Origin: Delphinus delphis
Taxonomy: Eukaryota; Chordata; Mammalia; Artiodactyla; Delphinidae
Direction of reading: 5' to 3'
DNA: 64,000 bases
Assembly (NCBI RefSeq): GCF_949987515.2
Contig: NC_082695.1
Span: 88,928,104 to 88,992,103, forward strand
Below are positions 25,655-38,800 of the stretch, piece after piece. Each line of letters starts with the position of its first letter. The stretch's first letter is position 1. Both the position numbers and the translations under genes were made by a program. The notes beneath the pieces were generated by a model that saw only the letters and a list, made by a program, of their open reading frames with translations, did not search any database and was not told the DNA's origin.

Positions 25655-25810
25655 GGGTACAGTTTCAGCTGGGAGATGACAAAGTTCAGGAGGTGGACGG
25701 TGGCTGCACAACCATGTGAACGTCCTGAACACCCCTGCACTGCATACTCATAAATGGTTAAAATGGTAAATGTTACGGTACATATGTTTTACCACAATAA
25801 AAACAGCCTT
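25655..25810 (+). mobile_element. Ancient L1 3' UTR fragment
   Basis: The sequence gggtacagtttcagctggga, then gatggtggctgcacaa-like text and a terminal segment of the taccacaataaaaac kind, match old L1M 3' ends. Confidence 0.75.
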
Positions 25811-26779
25811 TCTTAGTTGGTATGTACTGTACCAACACTCTCCTTTACAGTTTAACAAGGTACAGAACTCCCAGCCGCAGCCTCTCCCCGTCCGTGGTTC
25901 TAGCGGGCTGTTGGAATACGGGGGGCGGGGGGCAGGGCCTAGAGGGCGTATCCTGCTGCATTCACGTCCCCATAGAAAACAACACAGGAGTAAACAGCTC
26001 CAAATCCAACTGTCAGTCTAATCCTAAATCCCCGCCTGCATTTGTTAGGTGCTACAAAGTGGCTCGGGGCTTTACGAGAGTCCGGGTGCAGGTGGGGTCC
26101 GCTAGAGATGGTGGCCTCTGTGCTGAATCACTTTCCCACAGGAGAGGATGGAAACTACAGAGATACAGGGCAAAAACAGGAAGACAAATCACTATGCAAG
26201 AGGAAATCCAAATCTTGCTTACGCTTCTGGAAAAGAAAAAAGTTCATGATGGAAATTTTAATCTCTGGACTCCAAACTAGTACAGGTAAATCATTTGTAC
26301 AGTAAACTACTTGGCACTAAGGTACCACTGAAGTTTACTGTATTCTAAATAACGATTCTCCTGGCTATGGGAAGACAGTACGGTCTTTAATGTGCCCTTA
26401 ATTCCAGTTCCCAAGGCTGACTGCTTGTTCTGAGCTGCGGACCGTCGCATGTCACACCCATTACAGTGAAATGGTTGGATGTCACCAGCTCTGCATCCTT
26501 TGTTGAAAGGTGCCGGATAAGCCCTCCCCAGGGGGTATTTTAAATAAATTCCAAACAACTTCAGTTGAGAACTATATTTGGAATGTTTAACCTTTCCTGA
26601 AGCTTCAGTTTCAAAACGAGAACAATTATACAACTTGGTTTGTTGTGACAGTCACATGATAGCTTCAAAGCCCTTAGTCAACAGCAAACTGCTAAATGAG
26701 CATTCGTCTTGAGAGTAGAAGGGATATATGTGTTCTGAGGCTGTGTGCGTGAGTCACTGGAGAAGCCAACTCTGACCTT
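25811..26779. other. Intronic DNA, nothing recognised
   Basis: No gene or named repeat was seen. Confidence 0.4.
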
Positions 26780-26885
26780 CACCCCAGAGGTTCTGGTTCC
26801 TGGGTTGGGACGAGCTCCAGAATCTGCGTCTCACAAGCTTCCTCCCCTCCCTGGGGTTCTGATGAAGGTGGTCCCCAGGCCACAC
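26780..26885. mobile_element. MER5-like (hAT-Charlie) DNA transposon remnant
   Basis: The text ccccagaggttctggttcct, gaatctgcgtctcacaagc and tctgatgaaggtggtcccc follows the MER5A pattern. No termini are preserved. Confidence 0.65.
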
Positions 26886-27999
26886 GGGAATTACTTTTAA
26901 GGACTCCTCAAGTAAGATGGTAACAGCGGTGGAACTTAGGAAGGAATGGATCTTAAAGGGAAACAAGCGGGCTATGACTGAGCCGGGGAATGACATAAAC
27001 AAACACAGAAGCCAACATGCGAGATGCTGGCGTGAGAAGCCATGAGGCGCGGTAACGAAAAATGTGACGAGGATGCTCGCAGCTGCTGTGGGGCGTGAGC
27101 TGTACGTCCGGGGCCAGTCCAGCCTCTAAGCTGCTGAACCAGGTGTCCGGGCAGAAGGAGGGAGTGACAGGCAGGAGGCCAGCTCAGCCCACCGGGGGTG
27201 CCACAGGCTGCCCGGTGGAGCCACAGAGACCAAGAGGAGGGGTCAGGCAGGCAGAACATGGAGAAGTAGTCAGCAGAGCTGGAAGACAGGCCAGAGTTTG
27301 GGAAGAAAGGAGAAAGAAAGTTAAAAAGGAACAAACCAGCAAGCAAACGTCTCCAGAGCTGTGAGTTTAAGGGCCTTGGACGAAGGTGGCACCAAAGCAA
27401 TTTCACTCAGGGCTTTGGAACCATTTTTCTAAAACAGAGCGTCCTCTTCCCCCCCAGCTGCCTGTTTAGAATGATTCCCTCCTCTTCACTGGTGAATTCC
27501 ACTGAGGACAGATCACAGCGGATGGTGGGCTTCAGACGAGCCCACCCGGACTGCCACCAGCTTCCGGTCTCCACAGCTGTCCTGCGCAATGAGAAGCCCT
27601 TTTAAACAGAAATGGCCGCGCAGAACTAGCGGAACCTGTCACAAGAGTGTCCTTGAGCTTCTCCGTGGGCTGTGCTTTCATGGGAGCTGCACCCGGGGTC
27701 CAGTCTCCTCCCTGGGGCTTCCATGGGGCCCACACCAACTGTAGGCTCTCCTCCAGCCGTCTTCATTCTCTCCCCAAAAGAATTTCTTCCAAATGGAGTG
27801 GCATTTAATTGGACTGAAAATGACTACTAACGGGAACATAAACAGCTTCCCAGCCCAGCGACCCTAAGGACACAGGTAGGTGTAGGTTAGATGGGCTAGC
27901 CTTTAGCTAAGAGGGAAGACGTCACTGTTTTGAGTAACCTGGAGCTTTTTTCTAGCAAAAACGTGTCAAATGCAAAATGCTTAAAAGAACACAATTTAC
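26886..27999. other. Intronic DNA, nothing recognised
   Basis: This is unique-looking sequence without a supported exon. Confidence 0.4.
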
Positions 28000-28011
28000 G
28001 ATTAATACCGA

Positions 28012-28304
28012 GCTTCCCTGGTGGCGCAGTGGTTGAGAATCCGCCTGCCAAGGCAGGGGACACGGGTTCGAGCCCTGGTCCGGGAAGATCCCACATGCCG
28101 TGGAGCAACTAAGCCCGTGCGCCACAGCTACTGAGGCCCGCGCGCCTGGAGCCTGTGAGCCACAACAAGAGAAGCCGCTGCCATGAGGGGCCCGCACACC
28201 GCAACAAACAGTGGCTCCCGTTCGCCGCAACTAGAGAAAGCCTGCGCGCAGCACCGAAGACCCACTGCAGCCAAAAATAAAAAAATAAAATAAAAATAAA
28301 AAAA
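28012..28304 (+). mobile_element. Long CHR-2-like SINE
   Basis: It has the same tRNA-like head as the other CHR copies. The body is longer (gccacaacaagagaagccgc, cgcaactagagaaagcctg, gacccactgcagcc) and ends in an A-rich tail with T interruptions. A perfect 12-bp duplication gattaataccga lies at 28000-28011 and 28305-28316. Confidence 0.97.
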
Positions 28305-28316
28305 GATTAATACCGA

Positions 28317-30033
28317 TCAACTACTTCTCACCTACGCGAAAGATGTTTTAGCCAGTCACTTTGTAAACACGCTAAAAAGAAAGGTCTCGACTGAAGGCAA
28401 CTGGAATATAGATCTCCCAAGGGATGTGCGATTGGTCCCCAGATCTTATCAAGACCTTGAAGGGCTTCTCCTATGTGCCCCCTCCTCTCATCTGCAAGCT
28501 CTGAGGGGGATCTGTCATCTGACCGCATCCTTGGCCAGAAGCTCACTAACGTAGCCACCAGCTCACGAGTGAGCTCCTCCTGTTTGCAGGTGGGGATACG
28601 CAATCCCCAGGCTGTCCTGGAGCTCAGAGACCCCCGGTCACCTCCCACCATTTCCTCCCGTCACAGACTTCAGCCTGGCGCTGCGAAACAGAGCCCCTCC
28701 CCCCCGCAACTTCCTGCTTCTCCCGTGGCCCCGCACACGCTTTTTAGTCGACACTCAGCTCTGGCCCCGCCTCTTCACAAAGCCCTCCTGGTCTCTCCAC
28801 CTAACGCAGCTCTTCCCAGTTCCCGAAGCACAATCCCGTGAGCGGTCGCTGTTTTCACGGCAGACTGTGGGGCTGCAGGCCCCTTGTTAGCGCAGGAGCC
28901 ACGAGCTGACCTTGTGCCCCAGGGCTTGGCAGTGCTGAGCACAGAGCAGGTGCCCATCAGCGAGGTGAGCCTGTCAGTAGAGCATGTTAGCCGAATGAGT
29001 AAGTCAGCAAAGAGCTGGCAGTTCTGTGACCATTATGAATGATGGCCGAGAAGCCACATCTTTAGTAGGGGCTCTGCATTTTCCAGTGCAGAGTTAGGGC
29101 TGGCTGACCTAGGAACCATTATCCGGATCAAAGGGGAATGAAGCAAGGACCTGACTTTTGGAAGCTGCCCGAGGCCAGGTCACCTCTCCAAGATCTCTGT
29201 GCTGACACCTGTGGACACCCATCCCCAACAAGGGCCAGGAAAGCTCAGCCTTAACCCCTTGCTTACAAAGGCCCACGGGGGCTGGCGCTTCTCGATCTGC
29301 TGGCCTTCAGAAACACTCGGCAAAACCCGGTTTTAACTCCAGGCACAGGGCCCTCCCCCAAAGCTGCACACCTGCTGCGGGGACGCTGCAGCCTGCTCAG
29401 CAAAGCAGCCCTTCCGGACGGAAAGGAGCGGGGCCCCAGCTCACGGAGAGCGTGGCCCAGGACATGCAGCGGGCACGGGTTCCCTCGGGCCGAGGGGAAG
29501 CAGGTGCGGTGGGCAAGGCACCACCCACAGGGCACCTCGGCCCCTTCACACAGGGCGTCTGCTTCAACCTCCCCACGGCTCTCCATCAGCCTTGGAGCAA
29601 CCCGCACGGCCCTGCAGCAGCTGGCCCAACCCTGGGGCTACAGTGCCTCCCTGCAACATGCCTCCCAGTAGAACCTGCACCCAGAGAGCAGGAACACGAC
29701 CCAACCTGCGTGCCGCAGCACTGGGGGGCGGGCGTGAGGTTCAGCGAGCCCAAGAAGGAATGACCACTTGCCGGCCTGAACGCAGGTGGGCCCCACGGGA
29801 GGTGCCTGAGCGCCAGGCTCTGAGCGCCTCCAAGGCCTCAGGCACACATGGGAGGCTGGGGCGCGGGTGCAGAGTTTACAGGCTGGGATGCTTCAGAAGG
29901 CCAAAGAATCCCTCCCTTCTAAAAGCAGGTGACACCACATAACCCTCACACGCTCTGGAAACAGAAACACAGCCCTGTTACATTACCTGAGGAGTATGTT
30001 GCTTTACGTTTAAAAAGAGTTTTCAAAGAGAAA
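28317..30033. other. Intronic DNA with a possible MIR remnant at about 28915-29000
   Basis: A MIR-like 5' segment (agcacagagcaggtgcccat) is visible. Otherwise this is GC-rich unique sequence with chance open frames. Confidence 0.4.
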
Positions 30034-30775
30034 TACTATGGAGAACAGCATGGAGGTGCCTTAAAAAACTAAAAATAGAACTACCATACGACCCAGCAAT
30101 CCCACTACTGGGCATAAACCCTGAGAAAACCATAATTCAAAAGGGTCATGTACCACAACGTTCATTGCAGCTCTATTTACAATAGTCAGGACATGGAAGC
30201 AACCTAAGTGTCCATCGACAGATGAATGGACGAAGAAGATGTGGCACATATATACAATGGAATATTAGCCGTAAAAAGAAACGAAACTGAGTTATTTGTA
30301 GTGAGATGGATGGACCTAGAGTCTGTCATACAAAGTGAAGTAAGTCAGAAAGAGAAAAACAAATACCGTATGGTAAGGCATATATATGGAATCTAAGAAA
30401 AAAAAAAAGGTCACGAAGAACCTAGGGGCAAGAAGGGAATAAAGACACGGACCTACTAGAGCATGGACTTGAGGATGCGGGGAGGGGGAAGGGTGAGCTG
30501 TGACAAAGTGAGAGAGAGGCATGGACACATATACACTACCAAACGTAAGGTAGATAGCTAGTGGGAAGCAGCCGCATAGCACAGGGAGGTCAGCTCGGTG
30601 CTTTGTGACCACCTAGAGGGGTGGGATAGGGAGGGTGGGAGGGAGGGAGACGCAAGAGGGAGGAGATATGGGAACATATGTATACGTATAACTGATTCAC
30701 TTTGTTATAAAGCAGAAACTAACACACCATTGTAAAGCAATTATACTCCAATAAAGATGTAAAAAATAAAAAAAA
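30034..30775 (+). mobile_element. Young 5'-truncated L1 3' end
   Basis: It begins inside ORF2 (actatggagaacagcatgg), runs through the ORF2 C-terminus and a 3' UTR containing gggaagcagccgcatagcac, and ends with aataaagatgt plus an A-tail. ORF2 is broken by stops and indels. Flanking agaaatactat and agaaatcctac may be a worn target duplication. It is closely similar to 55718-56455. Confidence 0.92.
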
Positions 30776-31440
30776 AGAAATCCTACTAACACAGGCAGCC
30801 TGACAACCAGGATTATCAGCTGAAACATGAAAAGAAAGCCCCAAACGGTGCCTCCGTTCCTGGCCTTATTTCCCATCAAAGCAGAACTCCTTGAGCTCGT
30901 CCTCACCGAGAACTGGCTTAAATACACGTGTTGATCGTCACAAACGAGCCACTCTGATATCAAAGACAGGAAAGAAATGATACGACGCCCACGTTCAGCC
31001 ACACGGTCCTTTGGCCTCCGTGGAAGCAAGCGGCTTCAGCTGGTACCGTCCGCCCCCCTGGGCGGCTTCCCCCCAGGAGCTCACGTCCTGCGGGTCTTCA
31101 GCTCCCACCCAGGGAGGCCAGGCTGGGAGGGGCTCCCTGAGCTCAGGAGCCCGGAGCAGGATAATCAGCTCGCAGGGGCAGGCTGGGACCTGCAAGGCAC
31201 CGGACTCAGGAGTCCACGGCGGCTGCAGGAGGGCAGCCCTCCCCCCAAGCCACTCGCCAGCCCCTCACTGGCCTTTGCTGCAGCGTTCAAGAAGGTAAAT
31301 CCAAAGCTCACGAGCTTCCATGCCACACAAGAACGGCCTTCAAAGGTGTGTGTTAAAGGGCCCAATTCAAAGGCCATTCTAATGCCCTGCGAAAGAGAGG
31401 CCCACTGGCAAAAATATACTTTAGTTAAAGATACGCATGC
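30776..31440. other. Intronic DNA, nothing recognised
   Basis: This is GC-rich unique-looking sequence with no supported exon. Confidence 0.4.
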
Positions 31441-32115
31441 CTTTTAATCCAGCAAGAACATTTCTACCAATTAATCCTGAATCTGACATGCACATAAAAA
31501 GGTATAACAGTTTATTATAATGAAAAATTGGAACAGTTTAAATATAAATTATTATGGGATTGGCTACATTTTGTTAAATTCATACAACTGCTATGTCTGT
31601 TAGAAAGATGGTGTATATCTATGTATCTACAAGGAGTCAAAAATATGATGCTAGGGGCTTCCCTGGTGGCGCAGTGGTTGAGAGTCCGCCTGCTGATGCA
31701 GGGGACACGGGTTCGTGCCCCGGTCCGGGAAGATCCCACATGCCGTGGAGCGGCTGGGCCCGTGAGCCGTGGCCGCTGAGCCTGCACGTCCGGAGCCTGT
31801 GCTCCGCAACAGGAAAGGCCACGACAGCGAGAGGCCCACGTACCGAAAAAAAAAAAAAAAAAAGATGCTAGGCTGAAATAATCTCTACAGTATGTGTATT
31901 ATGACCCTGTTTATGTGAAACTATATCCAACTAGTTGTATCTACAGCAAGGGGTGTGGAGGGGGCTCACCAAACTGCTAACAATGGTCACCTCAGGGCGG
32001 TGAAGTTATTTCCATGTTGTTTGAATTTTCTTTTACAAATACGCTATAAACAGAAAAAACATCTTTTAAAACAAAAGTTTCACAAAGGGTTTAATGACAT
32101 AGGATATGTTTATGA
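31441..32115 (+). mobile_element. Probable old L1-like 3' remnant around a SINE
   Basis: The text aatccagcaagaacatttct, attatgggattggctacatt and ttgaattttcttttacaaat resembles an ancient L1 3' region. Divergence is high, so the family is uncertain. The SINE at 31656-31863 interrupts it. Confidence 0.55.
31656..31863 (+). mobile_element. CHR-type SINE
   Basis: It has a complete head (ggcttccctggtggcgcagt), a B-box-like gggttcgtgcc and an A-tail. A perfect 9-bp duplication gatgctagg lies at 31647-31655 and 31864-31872. Confidence 0.97.
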
Positions 32116-34000
32116 TATGTAAGGATTTCAAAAAGAATCCAAATTGTTAGTATACTATGGGCTTGAATACATAAAAAGTACATATGACTCTCAAATAAAT
32201 AAGGGAAGAGGAGAATGCAAAATTCCATCCCTGTAAACTCTCACTGTTTATACGCAAGGTGTTCTGTGGGACAGTGAGAGAATAAAACCACCATCCGATG
32301 TTCTCCCCTCCCTCCCAGAGGCCCAACTGGAGGGGAAGTTGCAGACCCAGCGACATGCGTGGAGTGAGCCACGTCCAGGCCACGGCGAGGCCCGGGCTGC
32401 CCGGCAGTGCCTGCACAGTGGCCAGCTTTTCCAGGACAAGCTCTTTCTGGACGGTGGGCGGCTCTGGCTCTGTTTGCTTTTTAATGAGCTACATCAGCAC
32501 ATTCTCTCCCCCCATCCACTCCCACTCCAGGGGTGAACACCGGCTTCAGGCATTTTGTTTTCTGCATGTTCCCACGGTACAGCAGTGGCAGAGTTTTTGC
32601 CCTTTTTCACAGTTGGAAAAAAAAAAAGGAAATTCTCCAAACACACGAATTTCCAGGAATCAGTGACAATTAAAACAGCAAATGTGTCTCATGAAAAAGA
32701 CCCCAGAGCAGAGGGGTGTTTAACTGCAGGTTCTCCTCACACACTTGTTCCTATATGTGTGGGCGCATAGATGAAGCTGATCCAGCCAAACCACATCTTC
32801 ACCCTGCCCTCAACACACAGCCTCAAAACCTTAGGCAGCATCTGAGGAAAGAGAGTAAAACGGGGAGAGAAACAGAGAGATTCAGCTGCGGCAGCTGAAC
32901 TGTCAGACCCGCTGAGCGCCTCCTGCTAAGCAGTAAGCCACCAACGTAAGAGCCAAACACGCCTCCTGCTAATTAATGACGCATCCAAGGAAAGCGTTTA
33001 TAAGCAGAATTTGCAGGCCTGATACTTTTAAGAGTCTGCCAGTGTCTATAACCAAATTTTCAATGATTCTATACGTTTCACTTTGAAGAACTTCCCTTAA
33101 TTACTTTTTCCGGCAACACGCTTAAGTGACATCACAAGCAAATACCCCTACCTCCCCACCCTGCCCCAGTCATGCAACTTTCTGATAAGTCAAAAGTTTT
33201 AAAATGTGTCTTCCTCATTCTAGGAACCCCAAAGAATGCTAGAATGCCAAGAGTAGTTAACAGACACATGTAAATGAGCAATATTTACACTTATTTTAAA
33301 AGTAAATAGTTGAGAGCGCTCTAATTGTGCTGGAAATCTTTTGGTATAATTGTCTTCAACAAGCCTCCTCGACACCCTGGGAGGCCCCTTACCCCAGGGA
33401 CAGAAAGCAACTGAAATTCCGTCAGGGTTCCTCCCCTGGTCCTGGGCTGGGACCTGGGGGTAAAGGGCATCTCTTAAGTGATGAGAACACAGGGGTTGCT
33501 AGTATTGGGAGGGTTTATTTGATGGGTAAGTGGTGACAAGTGAGTGTCTGCACTTCCTGTTTATTCTGCTAAAAATAGACTCCCAGCTCCTTTGCTGGTC
33601 TCGTCCTGCATTCCCTCTGACTTGGGTCTGTTTCCCCAGTGTTCCTGCAAGCTCGGGGAGGACAGGAGTATGCAGGGGATGGCGAGGATCTGTGGTCCAG
33701 GTTCCCCACTGTGACTACTTCATCCTGGTAACGGCTCTTCTTCTTCCCTTAAATGGGCAAAGCATTAAAGTGAAAGGCATAATGACATCTTTTATTCACC
33801 CAAGGGAAACACCCCACAGCTGGTAACAGTAGCCAGCCCAGGACAGAGGACTGACAAAGTCTACTAAACGCAGAAGGAAAGAAGTCTGCAGATGTGAAGG
33901 CCAAAGGCGTGGTTCTCTGCCCCCTGTGGACACAAATGCCCCTGACTGGGTCCCAGGAGGGCAAAATCCCAGTCATCGCTGGCCTGTTGTCTGAGCGCCC
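32116..34000. other. Intronic DNA, nothing recognised
   Basis: No exon or named repeat was recognised. Composition falls toward average GC here. Confidence 0.4.
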
Positions 34001-34019
34001 AAATGCAGACTATCTACAG

Positions 34020-34480
34020 CTGGGTTCTTAACTCTGCGTCCCAAGAACCCTCAGCAATCTCATGAGGCCTGGGAACTCCTCCTCAGAATAATGTTCTTAA
34101 ATGCATAAACTAAGAGACATGGGATGACAGAAGAAAGAAATTCCTTTGAAGGCAATGATCAAAGCAAGTGTGGGATACAACACTACATATGCTTTCTCAC
34201 TAATGCATTCAATAACAATCTGCACTATTTAAAAATAATGATTACTGTAAATGATATTCAAGATCTCTGGCTGATATGATCACATGATACGAAAATGCTA
34301 TCTGTGATTTCTACTGGTAACAATGTTGCAGGTCCTGCTAATTTTACTGTGCCTGCCACTGACATTCCCAATGAGTTCAAGGATGGCAGCCAGGGAAGCC
34401 CCTTGGGAGCCACTTGGGTGTCCTGAGCGCTGTCTTGAGTCCCAAAGCCCGTGCGTCAGGACAGCAGGTGGTGCTTACAG
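34020..34480. repeat. Possible ancient interspersed repeat, family unknown
   Basis: A block beginning gctgggttcttaactctgcg, continuing with aataacaatctgcactattt and ctactggtaacaatgttgca, looks like a worn DNA transposon or other mammal-wide repeat. I cannot name it or mark its ends. Confidence 0.35.
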
Positions 34481-34689
34481 CTGAGGCCACAGCGAAGAAC
34501 AAAAAGTCCCTATTACCAGGGGAAAAGACGATTTTAAAAAAACCTGTACAAATAAATGAGTTAAAAAGTCAAAGTATTCACACGGATTGAGGATGGCTGA
34601 AGTTTGGAAATAAAGGCTGGAGACGAGCCCAGATGACTTCACTCAGGGCCGAGACTCAGATCCAGGAGAGTCTGGTTTGGATCTCATAC

Positions 34690-34905
34690 TTTTAATTTTT
34701 AACAACTTTACTGGGATATAATTTACATCCCATAAAGTTCACCCATTTAAAGAGTATAATTCAATGGTTATTACAGAGCTGTGCAACCAGCACCACTATC
34801 GAATTTCAGAATATTTCCATGATCCAGCAAAGAAACCCTGTGCCTCCCACCCTCATGAATGTGCCTTCTGTCTCTACAGGCTGCCCATTCTAGACTTTTC
34901 ATATA
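34690..34905 (-). mobile_element. L1 3' UTR fragment, antisense
   Basis: The text actttactgggatataattt, gtgcaaccagcaccactatc and tctctacaggctgcccattc is the inverted L1M 3' UTR. The fragment ends where a Tigger-like element begins. Confidence 0.8.
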
Positions 34906-35225
34906 CAGTTGATTCTCGTTATTCACAGTAGTTACGTCTCACAGAGTCTCCATGAACACTGCATTACTGAACACTGAACCATGGCTGCCAGGAAATACAG
35001 GGTCCTGGGAGCCTCTGATCACAGCATTTTCATCCACCGAGCAATAAACTTGCATTAGTGTGTTTCTGGTTGAGACGCCGGATTTCATATACACTATTGA
35101 TTCATTAACACCAAACACATGGCCAAGAGCGTTTTCTAAGTAAAGCACATCCCATGCACCCTGGGCTCGGAGAAGCCCTACGGCACTCTGGCACTACGCT
35201 TGGGGCAATGTTAAACAGTGAAATC
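34906..35225. mobile_element. Tigger-like DNA transposon remnant (right end unclear)
   Basis: The left end cagttgattctcgttattca is preceded by TA, as expected for TcMar-Tigger. Internal text such as gaacactgaaccatggctg and gtgtgtttctggttgagac fits a known mammal-wide element. The right end is blurred by a short CA-rich run at 35223-35248. Confidence 0.65.
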
Positions 35226-35890
35226 ACACGCACACACACGCACACACAGGAGAATTCTGGGATGACGGTAGAGAAGGGAGCACCAGGGACACCCCCCACC
35301 TGGACAACAATGGCAGGACCTGTCTGGGGTAACTAATTTGCAAATCTGAGGCCTGTTGAAGGCTCACGACTTCAAGGGGAAGAACTAGAAGGTTACTGCC
35401 CTCAACTCTGGTTCATTTCAGGTCTTAGCACCCACCCATCGCACCCCCAGCCACACAGCAGGCAGCTCTGCATGTATGTCTAGAGCAGCTTGCAGGAGCC
35501 AGGGTGGGCAAAGAGGACTCTGCCCTGCAAACACCAGGAATCTGTGCTCTGATGCCGACTGCTGCGTCTGATCGCAAAGGTGCAGCCAGAGGCAGGTGGC
35601 CACTGTCGTCACACTTTCCCCCACTGTTGCAAACCCCTCCCCAAAAAGCTGAAGTGACCTGAAGGGGATTTCAAAAGTGAGTGCCCTTTTATCCCCCCTT
35701 TTTCTCTTTTCCCCTTTCATGAACCAGACATTAAAGACTAGGACATTGAAAAACAACTGCGAAAACCAGAAAGTGACTGTGTGTGCCCAAGGAAGTCTCA
35801 GAAAAGACCTCAGAAGTTATTAATTTTACACCTCATGCTGATGGCTTGGCAGAGAAAGCCTACAACAATAATTTTAAAAAACCAAAAAAA
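35226..35890. other. Intronic DNA, nothing recognised
   Basis: A short CA/CG alternating tract lies at the left. The rest looks unique. Confidence 0.4.
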
Positions 35891-35894
35891 ACAA

Positions 35895-38800
35895 AAACAA
35901 AAACAAAACCCCCAGCAAACCCTGGGGGAGGGGTAGAATCTGATTTCCAGAGTTGCCATGTTATTAGATTAAAATGTCCAGTGTTCAACAAAAAAATCAC
36001 AAGGCATACAAAGAAATAAGAGAGTATGGCCCATTCACAGGAGAAAATAATTCAACCGAATCTGTCCCTGAAAAGACTTAATGGCAGATATATTAGACAA
36101 AGACTTTAAAACAGCAGTCCTAAAAATGCTCAAAGAACTTTAGGAATATGTGGAGAAAGTAAAGAAAAAGTATGAACAAAATGGAAATATCAATAAATAT
36201 ACAGAAAACCTAAGAATAAACCAAAAAGAAATCCTGGAGCTGAAAAGTACAATAATTGAACTGAAAGATGCCCTCGAGGGATTCAAAGGCAGATCTGAGC
36301 AGGCAGAAGAAAGAATCAGTGAACTTGAAGATAGGGAAATGTAAATCATCAAGGCTGAGGACTAGAAAGCAAAAGATTGGGGGTGGGGGGAAAGAAAATA
36401 CCCTAAGGGGCCTGTGGTACACCATCAAGAGGACCAACATATGTATTATGGGAGTCCCAGAAGAGGAAGAGAGATAGAAAAGAGCAGACTATCTGAAGAA
36501 GAATGGCTGAAAACTTTCCAAATTTGAATAAAGACATGAATATAAAATTCAAGAAGCACAGCAAATTCCAAATAAGATGAACTCAAAAAGACCCACATTG
36601 AGACAAATTTTAATCAAACTTTCAAAAGCCAAGAACAAATAGAGAATCTTGAAAGCAGCAAGAGAGAAGCAAAATCATCACGTGCAGGCCATCCTCAATA
36701 AGATTATCTGCACATTTCTCATCAGAAACGTTGGAGGCAAGTAGACAAAGGGCAATGTATTGAAAACGTGGAAAGAAAAAAACCTGTCAATGAATAATCC
36801 TATACCCAGTAAAACTGTTCTTCAAAAGTGAGGGAGAAATCAAGACATTTCAACATATACAAAAGCTGAGGGAGTTCATTACCACTAGACCTGCCCCGCA
36901 AAAAATGCTCAAGGGAGTCCTGCTGATGAAATGAGAGGACAGTAGACAGAATTTCAAAGCCAACTGGAGAAATAAAGATCTCTATAAAATTAAATATATG
37001 GGTAATTATAAATGCTATAGTATTGTAACAACGTTTTAGACTGGACTTTTTTTTTTTTTTTTTTTTTTTGTGGCTATACGCGGGCCTCTCACTGCTGCGG
37101 CCCCTCCCATTGCAGAGCACAGGCTCCAGACGTGCAGGCCCAGCGGCCATGGCTCACGGGCCCAGCCGCTCCACGGCATGTGGGATCCTCCCAGACCGGG
37201 GCACGAACCCGTGTCCCCTGCAACGGCAGGCGGACTCTCAACCACTGTGCCATCAGGGAAGCCCCAGACTGGACTTTTTGTTTTCTACATGGTTCAAAAC
37301 ATTAACACATCTTTAAAAAAAGAAAACAATTATAAGTGTAAAGCCAATATTAAGGTAACTTTGATTTGTAACTCCAAATCTTCTTTTCTACATAATTTAG
37401 GAGTCTAATGGACTTAAAAGAATTATTAATTTACGTCTGGGGGCACACAATGTAAAAAGATGTAATTTTGTGACATCAACAACAAAAGTAGTAGGGATAG
37501 AGCTGTAAAAGAACAGAGTTTCTGTATGTTACTAAAGGTAAGATGGTATGAATTCAAATTACAGTGTTATAACTTTAGGATGTTAAATGTAATTGTCATG
37601 GTAGCCAAAAAGAAAATAGCTGTATAATATACACAAAAGGAAATGAGAAGTGAAGTTAAACATTTCACCACCAATAAAACCCACAAAAGAAGATAGGATT
37701 ACAGAAAATGAGTAACATAAAAGACAGTCTTATATGTTACTATAAGACATATACTAAACAAATAGCACAATGGCAGAAGTAAGCCCCTCTTATCAGTAAT
37801 CACCTTATATGAAAACAGATTAAACTCTTCAATCAAAAGACAGAGATTGGCAGAATGGATAAAAACATATGTTCCACCCATAGGCTGTCTGCAAGAGACT
37901 CACCTCAGACCCAAGGACACAAACAGGTTGAAAGTGAAAAGATGAAAAATGATATTCTATGCAAAGAGTAATCAAAATAGAGCAGGGGTAGCTATACTTA
38001 CATCAAATAAAATGGATGTTAAATCAGAAAAGATTACAAGAGACAAAGTATAACACTATATACTAATAAAAGGTTCATACAGCAAGAAGATATAACAATT
38101 ATAAACATTTATAAACCAAATGACAGATCATCAAAATATATGAAGCAAAGCCTGACAGAACTGAAGAAACAGACAGTTCTACAAGAATAGTTGGAGACTG
38201 AAATACCCGTCTCACAATAATGGATACAAAAGCCAGACAGAAGATAACTAAGGAAACAGAGGACTTAATACAATAAACCAAATAGATCTGACACACACGG
38301 AACACTCCACCAAACAACGACCACATACACAGTCTTCTCAAGTGCACATGGGACATCTTCCAGGACAGACCATATGTTAGGCCACAATGTAAGTCACAGA
38401 AGATTTAAAAAAGACATCATACAAAGAATCTTCTCTGTTTACAATGGGATGAAGTTACAAACCAAACAGAAAACTGGAAAATTCACAAAACTGTGGAAAG
38501 TAAACAACACACCTTTAAACAACCAATGGGTCAAAGAGGAACTCACATGGGAAGAAAGAAAATACTTAAAGACAAATGAAAATGAAAATAAACATACCAA
38601 AACTTATGGGATGCAGCAAAAGTAGTGCTAAGGGTAAATTTATAGCTATAATGTTTGCATTAAAAACCAAGAAAAGCCTCAAATCAACAACCTAACTTAC
38701 AACTTAAGGAACTAGAAAAATAAGAACAAACTAAACTGAAAGCTAGCAGAAGGAAGGAAAGAGTAGAGCAAAAATAAAAGAAATGGAGTATAGAAAAACA